From Bacillota bacterium (GTDB lineage Bacteria > Bacillota > DSM-12270 > Thermacetogeniales > Thermacetogeniaceae), in assembly GCA_030627585.1 (NCBI GenBank), contig DAOURU010000086.1, forward strand, positions 1 through 5,635: DNA of 5,635 bases. The letters are read 5' to 3'. Below are positions 1-5,634 of this stretch, one piece after another. A program made the position numbers and the translations under genes. The notes under the pieces were generated by a model that was given only the letters and a program-made list of their open reading frames with translations, searched no databases and was not told where the DNA came from. Every line of letters begins with the position of its first letter. The stretch's first letter is position 1.

Positions 1-1
1 G

Positions 2-550
2 CGGAGCGCGGCCGCGGCAATCAGAAACCTTAAAGAAGCCAATCTTCTCTCTTTGAGCGGCTTGCTTTCCTGCGGCGCGTCGGAACTGGCGGTACTGGTG
101 CGTCCTGCAAGGTATCACTTCCAGAAGGCCAGAAAGCTGCAGGCCTTTTGCCGGGTCGTGGAGAAGGAATGCGGCGGCGACCTGGAGGCTTTTTTATCGC
201 AGGAGACGGAAGCCCTGCGCCGCCGCCTCCTCGATATTTACGGGATCGGGCCGGAAACGGCGGACGCCGTTCTCCTTTACGCCGCCGGGAAGCCCGTCTT
301 TGTCATCGACGCCTACACCCACCGCATCTTTAACCGGCTCGGCTATTTTGAAGCGAAGGTGTCTTACCGGGAGATGCAAACCTTCTTTATGAGGCACCTC
401 CCTCGCGATGTGTCACTTTATAACGAGTACCACGCCCAGATTGACGCCCTCGGGCATTCCACCTGCTTGAAAAGCAGGCCCCGCTGCGGGGAGTGCCCCT
501 TGAGCGACCTCTGCCGCGCTCGTCTAAAAGGGCAGCCGGGCGGTAATTGA
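2..550 (+). CDS. Endonuclease III-like HhH-GPD DNA glycosylase (5' partial)
   Basis: Base-excision repair enzyme of the HhH-GPD superfamily, which removes damaged bases from DNA. The frame is open from base 2, and its first residues (AAIRNLKEANLLSL) match the family's helix before the usual 'LVRPARYHFQKA' segment, so the real start lies left of the window. The TTG at 53 is only an internal codon. Visible parts are the helix-hairpin-helix with GIGPETA (242-262), the catalytic Asp in VIDAYTHRI (Asp codon 308-310), and a C-terminal [4Fe-4S] motif C-x6-C-x2-C-x5-C (464-514). E. coli Nth has the lyase Lys in its GVGRKTA loop; here that position is Glu. This resembles the 'endonuclease III domain' or MagIII-like (3-methyladenine glycosylase) branch, which suggests a monofunctional glycosylase. 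Substrate is unknown. It ends 23 bases before the next ATG and may be co-transcribed with the CPBP gene. Confidence 0.9.
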   Translation, partial: RSAAAAIRNLKEANLLSLSGLLSCGASELAVLVRPARYHFQKARKLQAFCRVVEKECGGDLEAFLSQETEALRRRLLDIYGIGPETADAVLLYAAGKPVFVIDAYTHRIFNRLGYFEAKVSYREMQTFFMRHLPRDVSLYNEYHAQIDALGHSTCLKSRPRCGECPLSDLCRARLKGQPGGN

Positions 551-561
551 GGCGGTAATTG

Positions 562-576
562 AAAGGAGGAAAAATG
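562..576 (+). promoter_or_regulatory. Strong ribosome binding site and ATG, out of frame with the CPBP gene
   Basis: AAAGGAGG (562-569) is followed four bases later by ATG (574-576). Read from this ATG, the frame closes after 16 codons. The frame encoding the CPBP protease is one base out of register. Read without a start codon from about 576, that frame gives VIISRSAKKAGLFTGLTFF leading straight into the protein, which is a natural-looking CPBP N-terminus. A single G missing after the ATG would explain the layout. See the findings. Confidence 0.6.
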
Positions 577-632
577 TCATCATCTCGAGAAGCGCCAAAA
601 AGGCCGGGCTCTTTACCGGGCTGACCTTTTTC

Positions 633-1502
633 TTGAATTATCTTCTGGTTATTCTTTATCTTGCATTTGGCGGAAAATGGACCATGCCCGGCTCGCTTCT
701 TGTAGGGACGACCTATATGTTTATCCCGGCGGTTGTTGCTGTTGTCGTCCAAAAGCTGATCTATAAAGAGCCTGTAATCAAACCATTGGGCATTTCCTTC
801 AAGTTAAACCGCTGGTTTTTGGCGGCATGGCTTCTCCCTCCTGTGATGGCCTTTGCTACAACCGGCGTCAGCTTGCTTTTCCCCGGCGTCGAATACTCCC
901 CGGAAATGGCGGGGATGTTTGAAAGATTAAGGTCTGTAATGACTCCGGAACAGATAAATCAAATGAAAAACCAGGCTGCCGCATTACCGGTCCACCCGAT
1001 TTGGATTGGCCTGCTGCAGGGCCTGATCGCCGGAATTACGGTCAATGCCGTTGCCGCTTTTGGCGAGGAGTTGGGCTGGCGGGGTTTCCTCCTGAAAGAA
1101 TTGGGGCATCTTGGTTTCTGGAAATCGTCGGCGTTGATCGGGTTGATCTGGGGAGTCTGGCACGCCCCGTTGATTCTGCAGGGGCACAATTACCCCCAGC
1201 ATCCCGGCGCGGGCGTTTTCATGATGACAATCTTTACTTTGCTGCTTGCCCCGATTTTTAGTTATGTCAGCCTTCAAGCAGGTTCTGTCATTGCCGCCGC
1301 CATTATCCACGGTTCACTTAATGGCACGATGGGGCTTTCCCTGATGGTGGTGAAAGGGGGGAGTGATTTAACTGTTGGGGGGACCGGACTGGCCGGTTTT
1401 ATCGTCCTCGCCTTTGTAAATATTGGTTTGCTCATCTATGACCGGACCCGGGCCAAAGAGCCTGTGGCTGTAAAATATTTGAAATCACCGACGATGCATT
1501 AA
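633..1502 (+). CDS. CPBP family intramembrane glutamic endopeptidase
   Basis: Integral membrane protease of the CPBP (CAAX protease and bacteriocin-processing, ABI) family. All three family motifs are present, numbered from the TTG at 633: EELGWRG (Glu145, Glu146, Arg150), WGVWH with His177, and HGSLN (His226, Asn230). Several hydrophobic segments flank them, at about residues 1-12, 21-43, 61-84, 122-143, 165-182, 194-213, 215-240 and 250-269. The C-terminus is short and basic. The TTG start is only the first start codon in this frame. It has no ribosome binding site and cuts the first transmembrane helix, and coding-like sequence in the same frame extends back to about 576. The true start was therefore probably at 574, with a one-base lesion between. 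Bacterial members are linked to bacteriocin self-immunity or processing of prenylated or signal-peptide substrates; the substrate here cannot be told. No clear terminator follows. Confidence 0.88.
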   Translation: MNYLLVILYLAFGGKWTMPGSLLVGTTYMFIPAVVAVVVQKLIYKEPVIKPLGISFKLNRWFLAAWLLPPVMAFATTGVSLLFPGVEYSPEMAGMFERLRSVMTPEQINQMKNQAAALPVHPIWIGLLQGLIAGITVNAVAAFGEELGWRGFLLKELGHLGFWKSSALIGLIWGVWHAPLILQGHNYPQHPGAGVFMMTIFTLLLAPIFSYVSLQAGSVIAAAIIHGSLNGTMGLSLMVVKGGSDLTVGGTGLAGFIVLAFVNIGLLIYDRTRAKEPVAVKYLKSPTMH

Positions 1503-1573
1503 CTAAACCCAAACTTGTCAAACAGCAATAATCAATAAAAATCAACGAAAACTAGTACCCTGACATAAAAATC

Positions 1574-1615
1574 CTTGCAAACATATTGGCAACATAAATA
1601 ATTCTTGCAAAACAT
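1574..1615 (+). repeat. Direct repeat CTTGCAAA-ACAT, two copies
   Basis: CTTGCAAACAT (1574-1584) and CTTGCAAAACAT (1604-1615) lie 30 bases apart, differing by one extra A. The second copy contains the -35 element of the promoter at 1605. They could be a tandem operator, the outer binding sites of a transposon end, or chance in AT-rich sequence. No inverted partner was found at the other end of the transposase-like block. Confidence 0.4.
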
Positions 1616-1633
1616 CCTTAATTATGGTATACT
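1605..1633 (+). promoter_or_regulatory. SigA-type promoter with extended -10
   Basis: TTGCAA (1605-1610) and TATACT (1628-1633) are separated by exactly 17 bases, with TGG directly before the -10 (extended -10 TGn). The surroundings are AT-rich. Transcription should start near 1640, giving a leader of roughly 65 bases before the ATG at 1707. It reads into the HTH/transposase-like gene. Confidence 0.75.
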
Positions 1634-1644
1634 GTGGGTAAAAT

Positions 1645-1686
1645 GCCATTAAAAAGCCAATTTATTAATCATTAATGGCTGTTTTT
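1645..1686 (+). promoter_or_regulatory. Leader hairpin followed by a T-run (possible attenuator)
   Basis: GCCATTAA (1645-1652) and TTAATGGC (1672-1679) form a perfect 8-base stem with a 19-base loop, followed by TG and five T (1682-1686). A competing pairing exists between AGCCA (1655-1659) and TGGCT (1676-1680), flanked by A and T runs. It lies between the promoter and the ribosome binding site, so it could act as a weak attenuator or as protection from read-through transcription. The stem is AT-rich, so its strength is doubtful. Confidence 0.35.
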
Positions 1687-1706
1687 GAAAGGAGATTGTG
1701 AACTAA

Positions 1707-2426
1707 ATGCATTGCCCACAGTTGCCTGCCCAACAATCTCTGGTCCTGGGCGAAAGGAGGTTTGCAAGAGCCGCCCAGGCCCTGGGTCAGGATGTGTTGC
1801 TCCGGTTAATCATTTTCGTCCTTTACGTATTAGGGTTTCCCCGGGAACTGATCGCCAGACTTTTTGGCTACCAGGTTCCCGGTGTAAAAACACTGGTTGA
1901 CCGGGTTTTCAGTCAGGGCCTGGAAGGATTTGTCGATCACCGGAAGATAAAATTCCCGGAAGAAAAACCGGTGATCATTACCCAGGAAGAAAACTATAAG
2001 CAAATCCACCTCCTGGACAAAGTCATTGCCATCCCCGATCACGATCGCTTGAGCCAGAAGGTGATCAGCGTCACCTTAACGGAAGCAGGGCTTCTCTCCA
2101 ATGCCGAAGGGGCGCAAATTTTGGGTTACACCCCCCAGGCCTTCGGCCGTCTTCGGGAGAGGTACCGGCAAAAGGGAAGCGCAGGTTTAATTGACCGGCG
2201 CCAGGGGCAAAAAGGCGACTACAAGGTCACCCCGGAAGTAAAGGCCGAGCTCATCTACCAGGTCTGCACCAGGGTTGCCGAAGGAGTCCCCTTCTCCAGC
2301 GAAGACATCTGGGCCGCCTTAAACGAACGCTTTCCGGAAAAGAAGATTAGCCCCCGGACCGTGCGCTACCATTTAAACCGGTTGGGATTTCCCCAGGTAA
2401 AAGGGAGACTGGTTAAAAAAAACTAA
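1707..2426 (+). CDS. Multi-HTH protein, IS630-type transposase DNA-binding portion
   Basis: A 239-residue protein built from helix-turn-helix modules and without any visible DDE catalytic domain. Module 1 is at about residues 30-80 (LGFPRELIARLFGYQ then GLEGFVDHRK). Module 2 is at about 120-166 (LLSNAEGAQILGYTPQ then GSAGLIDRRQG). A winged-helix-like part is at about 175-228 (FSSEDIWAALNERFP then ISPRTVRYHLNRLG). The pattern HTH, then 'G-L-x-G-L-x-D-x-R', then a winged helix with 'S-xx-TVxxxLxxLG' is that of the N-terminal half of IS630/Tc1-like transposases. The ATG at 1707 follows GAAAGGAG (1687-1694) at a rather long 12 bases; the in-frame GTG at 1698 is killed by TAA. The protein ends at an A8 run (2415-2422), beyond which related sequence continues in the +1 frame. 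It could be a stand-alone regulator, but transposase-derived is more likely. Confidence 0.7.
   Translation: MHCPQLPAQQSLVLGERRFARAAQALGQDVLLRLIIFVLYVLGFPRELIARLFGYQVPGVKTLVDRVFSQGLEGFVDHRKIKFPEEKPVIITQEENYKQIHLLDKVIAIPDHDRLSQKVISVTLTEAGLLSNAEGAQILGYTPQAFGRLRERYRQKGSAGLIDRRQGQKGDYKVTPEVKAELIYQVCTRVAEGVPFSSEDIWAALNERFPEKKISPRTVRYHLNRLGFPQVKGRLVKKN
2415..2422 (+). other. A8 run at the frame junction of the transposase-like ORFs
   Basis: Eight consecutive A sit two bases before the TAA (2424-2426) that ends the upstream ORF. Moving to the +1 frame across the run gives KTKERYYP and then a second IS630-type HTH with no gap. The run could be a site of transcriptional slippage joining the two ORFs, or simply where an indel broke one gene. 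The shift needed is +1 (equivalent to losing one A), not the -1 usual for IS3-type recoding. Confidence 0.45.
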
Positions 2427-2889
2427 AGAGCGCTACTACCCGGTAAGACCGGTAGAAATTAAAGAAGTGGCCCGGCTTGCCCGCTCCCAAAAGATAAGTT
2501 TTCGTTTGGTTTACCGGGCGCAGATGGTTCTCCAGGCGGTGGCCGGTTATTCTTTGCAGAAGGTTGCCGCCTACCTACACCGGAGCGTAAGAACCGTCCA
2601 AAAATGGCTAGACTAACTTTTCCGGATGGGCTTAAAAGGACTTTTGGATCTTCCCCGGAGCGGCCGCCCCCAGGTGTATTCCCCGGAAGTTCGCCTCCAG
2701 GTAGTCGCTCTGGCCTGCCAGTATCCCGGCGAGGAATACCTTCCGGGAGTCACCCACTGGTCGGTGCGAACGTTAACGGGGGTTATTCACCGCTTTTTTC
2801 AACAAATGGGGAAGATCAGCCCCGATTCGGTGCGGCGCATTTTAAAAGGGGCAAGAATAAGAAGGGCGGCAGCCAAATACTTTAAACCA
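2425..2889 (+). pseudogene. Broken IS630-family transposase N-terminal fragment
   Basis: Frame +1 relative to the upstream ORF encodes a typical IS630 N-terminal domain. In order it shows EVARLARSQ, RAQMVLQAVAGYSLQKVAAYL (HTH), RSVRTVQKWLD, then a TAA stop at 2614-2616, then LFRMGLKGLLDLPRSGRP, VVALACQYP, THWSVRTLTGVIHRF and ISPDSVRRILKGARI. The family continues from this last motif into the DDE domain. Here similarity fades after KYFKP (about 2889) and no DDE residues follow, although the frame stays open to 3024. The segment has no ribosome binding site or start of its own ahead of the stop. The ATG at 2626 is an internal Met, not a plausible start. Usual family length is roughly 340-370 residues, so more than half is missing. 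This is a decayed insertion-sequence gene. Confidence 0.8.
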
Positions 2890-3242
2890 ACTCTGCGCTC
2901 CCCGCCCAGTTCCCTTCCATCCGCGTTGACTTTCCTTTCGTCCACAGATCCACCTCCACGAGAGTCCCCCTTTGGGTCCAGAAAGAACCCGGCGCAACGC
3001 CCTACCCTCGCTCTGCCCTGCTGAGGGAGAAAGCTTTTCCTCCCGGTTTTGCTACTCCTTCCGGGGGGCAGCGGCGCTCACGAACCCTCTTACCCCCTCT
3101 TTCTACACTATTCGCCAAGAAGAAGGATTTTCCTGCCGGAAACCCCAATAAAAGGCAGAAATCGCCTCCCCGGCAGGGGGCGCCTGCACAGGAGCAGGGA
3201 CCTTCCTGCCCCTCAGCCTGCCAGGCGGGGCCTGGCACCCCC
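2890..3242. other. GC-rich gap with small inverted repeats and no gene recognised
   Basis: About 350 bases between the transposase remnant and the truncated amidotransferase. Short ORFs exist on both strands, but their Pro/Arg/Gly-rich translations match nothing I recognise and lack ribosome binding sites. Small palindromes include an imperfect one at 3025-3044 (GGGAG ... CTCCC), GCAGG/CCTGC around 3194-3208, and a perfect one at 3219-3237. CCTGCC recurs several times between 3131 and 3222. The composition differs sharply from the AT-rich spacer at 1503-1706. It may be IS/MITE debris or the edge of a deletion. Confidence 0.5.
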
Positions 3243-3479
3243 CGTGCCTCTTCGCACGTGAGCGATAATGATCTTTGATCTCACTTCTTTAGAGTAGGTC
3301 GAGTAACCGCTTTCAGGATCGTCGGCCGGCACCGACTCCTTATGAACCCTCGCCATGCCGCTCTCGTACCAGCCTATGCCCCAACCGTCCGGGTTACTGG
3401 AGGCAAGCTCTTGAAACCGCCCCAAGGAGAACTCGCGGTCAACCGCTCTGTTTGCAACCAACCCCAATAACCTGCACAT
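3213..3479 (-). pseudogene. Class II glutamine amidotransferase, truncated after about 79 residues
   Basis: N-terminal fragment of a YafJ-like (GATase_6) class II glutamine amidotransferase, the Ntn-hydrolase family that releases ammonia from glutamine. The start is taken as ATG 3479, not the TTG at 3485, because it puts Cys at position 2. After Met removal that Cys becomes the N-terminal catalytic nucleophile (MCRLLGLVAN). GGAGG lies 9 bases upstream. Family landmarks follow: NPDGWGIGWYE, VHKES and IIAHVRRGT. Similarity then stops, and the unrelated tail GGARPRLAG leads to a stop. Intact relatives continue with an NTHPF-type motif and are around 250 residues, so most of the fold is missing and the product should be inactive. 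It starts 49 bases after the winged-helix gene on the same strand and was probably the last gene of that operon. Confidence 0.85.
3219..3237. repeat. Perfect 19-base palindrome with an 8-base stem
   Basis: TGCCAGGCGGGGCCTGGCA folds into an 8-base stem with a GGG loop. No T-run follows on either strand, so it is not a standard intrinsic terminator. It lies within a few bases of the point where the amidotransferase reading frame loses family similarity (about 3242), so it may mark the recombination or insertion junction. Confidence 0.6.
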
Positions 3480-3488
3480 TGCCAAGAT

Positions 3489-3493
3489 CCTCC
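3489..3493 (-). promoter_or_regulatory. Ribosome binding site for the amidotransferase start
   Basis: GGAGG on the minus strand with a 9-base spacer to ATG 3479. This, together with the need for Cys at position 2, favours ATG 3479 over the upstream TTG 3485, which would have only a 3-base spacer. Confidence 0.7.
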
Positions 3494-3528
3494 ACTAAAA
3501 AATCATAATGGATCACAAACAGGTCTTC

Positions 3529-4101
3529 CTAATCATTTTCCTTTTCAATGAGTTGCTTCCGGCCAGCCTCGGTGATTTCCCAGACGCCTCTTGGTGAATC
3601 AGGCTTCAGCAGGCCTTCTCTAACCATCGTGTAGCGGCACCACTGGGCGGTATTGCGCCAGCGAACCTGCTCCGGCATTGAGGTGAGCGGCTGGAGATCA
3701 TATTCGTTTAGGCGATCCTTCATCTTTTCGTAAACAAGGTCAAGAACCCTGTCAACGGTAGACGAGCCGCCCAGCTCCACAAGGGCTTCGAGAATTGGTC
3801 GGCGAAAAGCATCCTCGGGCGTGCGCAGGCCGCGCTGCAACCGCTGGGCAAGCAGTTGCCTCTTGCCCCTCTTTTTTATACCCTCAACGAATTCGCCAAA
3901 TAGCCGGTTCCACTCTCTCTGCATCTCCTTGACCCGGTCTCTGAAAGCAGTTACCTCTTGAACGCGATTCGCTATTTCCCTCGCGACTACGTAATCGCTT
4001 CTCCTAAAGGCCTCGGCCCCCTCTTCGTTCAGATCCTCGACCACCGACTCGACTTCTTCTAAAAGGATCTCGAAAGCAATCCCCACCTCGTTCGGATCCA
4101 C
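3529..4101 (-). CDS. Coiled-coil plus Mrr_N-like winged-helix protein
   Basis: A 190-residue soluble protein. Residues about 8-70 are charged and helical (EILLEEVESVVEDLNEEG through KEMQREWNRLF), likely a coiled coil. A basic linker (KKRGKRQLLAQRLQRG) follows. Residues about 95-186 resemble the Mrr_N winged-helix domain of restriction proteins: PEDAFRRPILEALVELGGS, then VRWRNTAQWCRYTMVREGLLK, then SPRGVWEITEAGRKQL. Mrr-type enzymes carry a PD-(D/E)xK nuclease after this domain. Here the protein ends, so it has no catalytic part and probably binds DNA. The GTG start at 4101 is supported by AGGAGG 8 bases upstream. It lies about 100 bases downstream of an adenine methyltransferase and 49 bases before the amidotransferase, all on one strand. 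It may be a specificity, sensing or regulatory subunit of a modification or defence locus; that role is inferred. Confidence 0.8.
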   Translation of the reverse strand: MDPNEVGIAFEILLEEVESVVEDLNEEGAEAFRRSDYVVAREIANRVQEVTAFRDRVKEMQREWNRLFGEFVEGIKKRGKRQLLAQRLQRGLRTPEDAFRRPILEALVELGGSSTVDRVLDLVYEKMKDRLNEYDLQPLTSMPEQVRWRNTAQWCRYTMVREGLLKPDSPRGVWEITEAGRKQLIEKEND

Positions 4102-4109
4102 TCTACTTC

Positions 4110-4115
4110 CCTCCT
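4110..4115 (-). promoter_or_regulatory. Ribosome binding site for the Mrr_N-like gene
   Basis: A perfect AGGAGG on the minus strand, 8 bases ahead of the GTG start at 4101, decides this start. A TAG stop (4114-4116) of a short coding-like frame overlaps it. Confidence 0.8.
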
Positions 4116-4201
4116 AAACCAAATCTTCTTCGAGAATAACGAAGCTATCCCCAGGGCCTAAATTGCAACCACCAGACTAACTTGACTTCCATAAGGGTGA
4201 A

Positions 4202-5485
4202 TTACTTGGCAATAAAGAGTAGCTCTTCCCGTATGGTACGGCTCAGGGCAGACCGGTGGGGCCTGGAGTAAACCTTAATATCTTTTTTGTAACTCTTCAG
4301 CATTTCCATGATCTCCTCTGGAGACGGAATCCCTTCGCTGCGATAAGAAAGCACGACGATGTTATCCTGAAATCTCTCAATAAGCTTCTTAAAAGATTGC
4401 CTGATTTTATCTCTCCGCGTCCACGCCTCAACCTCCGGAAAGGGTGCAATTTGCCTGATCTTGCTCTTTGTCCCGTTTATCCGGTTCCCCCAGTTCTCGT
4501 AATCAGCGATTCCCTCTAAAAAGTGGTAATACGCGAGGTAGTCCGTCCCGCCATTTTTTGAAGAAAAATAAGGGGGATCCATGTAAACAAGATCGACTCC
4601 ATTTGGCGCAAGGCAAGCATCATAACCGCCGATGACCAAATTATCCCGCCCATTGTCGAAAACCGCTCTGTTATACTCACCCACGTATCTTACGAGCATA
4701 TCTTCGAAGGGGTGATCCCACGTCGTTTTGTTACCAAAACTTCGGGGGACATCTGCCGTCCGGAGGTAAAAATTCGCCCTATGAAAAAGATTAAAAGGGC
4801 GCTTAGATAAGCAGGCCTGGAAGAGAGAAGCAAATAAGATTGACCTCTTATACTCGTCCCTAACTTGAGAAATGTTTGCAACTACTTTATCTAACCAAGC
4901 GTTTTCCTCATCCAAAAAAAATATCCCCTTGAAATTTTTCTGGATGAAATCAGGATAACCGTTCCCATTGAGGAGAAGCACTCTCTCAAGGTCGGATGCC
5001 GTTACCTTTGTTTCTTTGTTTTCCACCAATGCTTTACCTATCAGTTGGTTAAACTTGAACAGATCGTTGTAGTAAACTCTCTTTCCGTAACGCTTAAACA
5101 ATAAACTAACACTTGCCGTCCCTCCGAACAGATCGAGGACAGAATCAAACTTTAACTCTTTGACGTGTTCCCAGATCCAACCAAGCAGTCGCCTCTTGCT
5201 CCCAGAATATCGCGTGGAGGGGTATGCAAACTCCGAAGAGACAAGGTCCTTCAGTCGGATCCCCTTTTCTTTCAGCCGCTTGATGAACTCGGCAGTGACC
5301 CGCTGTGAAAAGCTCGCGGCGAGCTCCTCCCCCCACTTTTTGCTGAAATCATGAGCAACTAAAAGCGGTGCGGGAACGAGCGTTAAAACCGGCTCCTCAA
5401 GCCCCCAAAGATGGTCCTCGTCAGCCTCGAAGGAGGCCAACCGCAAGGCCGAAAGGATCCTTGCCACCCGATCTCGGACATCCAA
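4202..5485 (-). CDS. D12-class adenine-N6 DNA methyltransferase
   Basis: Transfers a methyl group from S-adenosylmethionine to adenine N6 in DNA. Motifs appear in the alpha-class order of the Dam/D12 family, numbered from the TTG at 5485: motif X YSGSKRRLLGWI (93-104), SAM-binding motif I VLDLFGGTASVSLLF (116-130), YYNDLFKFN (138-146), the large target-recognition region (about 150-295), catalytic motif IV DPPY (303-306), and NIVVLSYRSEGIP (375-387). The catalytic core looks complete, so activity is plausible. The TTG start has no ribosome binding site. The frame is open back to 5530 (EFAVSLDEAAS and so on) and seems to continue in another frame further right, so the true N-terminus may be longer and the gene frameshifted. 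The roughly 90 residues before motif X are longer than in minimal Dam-type enzymes. It is the first gene of a minus-strand cluster with a Mrr_N-like protein. Recognition sequence is unknown. Confidence 0.9.
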   Translation of the reverse strand: MDVRDRVARILSALRLASFEADEDHLWGLEEPVLTLVPAPLLVAHDFSKKWGEELAASFSQRVTAEFIKRLKEKGIRLKDLVSSEFAYPSTRYSGSKRRLLGWIWEHVKELKFDSVLDLFGGTASVSLLFKRYGKRVYYNDLFKFNQLIGKALVENKETKVTASDLERVLLLNGNGYPDFIQKNFKGIFFLDEENAWLDKVVANISQVRDEYKRSILFASLFQACLSKRPFNLFHRANFYLRTADVPRSFGNKTTWDHPFEDMLVRYVGEYNRAVFDNGRDNLVIGGYDACLAPNGVDLVYMDPPYFSSKNGGTDYLAYYHFLEGIADYENWGNRINGTKSKIRQIAPFPEVEAWTRRDKIRQSFKKLIERFQDNIVVLSYRSEGIPSPEEIMEMLKSYKKDIKVYSRPHRSALSRTIREELLFIAK

Positions 5486-5634
5486 GGAAGCAGCTTCATC
5501 GAGAGAAACAGCAAACTCGTACCTGGGAATTCAATAAGGCTCGCCGCCAGGAGATAATCTGCAGCCCTTGCAACAACAGGGTCACCCCGCGTCTCTGCCT
5601 CGAGGCGCGACAGAACCTCATCAAATACGAGGAA
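5383..5634 (-). pseudogene. Coding-like frame entering from the right edge, likely the frameshifted 5' part of the methyltransferase gene
   Basis: On the minus strand a frame is open from the window edge to TAA at 5383-5385. Its first part (FDEVLSRLEAETRGDP, then VVARAADYLLAASLIEFP) looks like genuine helical protein. After about 5525 its translation becomes Trp/Gly/Arg-rich and unnatural, while the neighbouring methyltransferase frame becomes natural (RYEFAVSLDEAASLDVRDR). Adding one C to the CCC run (plus strand GGG 5525-5527) would join them into a single continuous protein. Alternatively this is the 3' end of a separate upstream gene overlapping the methyltransferase start by about 100 bases. 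I do not recognise the N-terminal domain. Confidence 0.5.

Noticed and set aside
387..752. 121-codon minus-strand ORF across the glycosylase/CPBP boundary
   Set aside because: It is antisense to two clearly coding regions, has an Arg/Gly/Asn-rich composition, and has no recognisable domain.
984..1310. 108-codon minus-strand ORF, with 959-1189 and 1001-1261 in other frames
   Set aside because: They are shadows of the CPBP gene, whose three catalytic motifs fix the real frame.
1503..1604. Search for a terminator after the CPBP gene and for IS terminal inverted repeats
   Set aside because: No GC-rich stem with a T-run was found, and no inverted match to the 1550-1615 sequence was seen near 2890-3240.
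1753..1764. AAAGGAGG followed by TTG inside the HTH gene as an alternative start
   Set aside because: The TTG is not in the HTH protein's frame; the motif comes from the codons for GERR.
2604..2885. 93-codon plus-strand ORF over the transposase remnant
   Set aside because: It is in the wrong frame. The IS630 motifs lie in the frame containing ATG 2626.
3219..3237. Palindrome as an intrinsic terminator
   Set aside because: The stem is strong, but no U-run follows on either strand.
3002..3261. Overlapping ORFs on both strands in the GC-rich gap (3002-3238 minus, 3049-3261 plus)
   Set aside because: Low-complexity Pro/Arg/Gly-rich translations with no ribosome binding site or family resemblance, overlapping the amidotransferase fragment end.
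4256..4881. Short ORFs opposite or within the methyltransferase (4256-4519 plus, 4690-4881 minus)
   Set aside because: They are shadows of a gene with a complete set of methyltransferase motifs.
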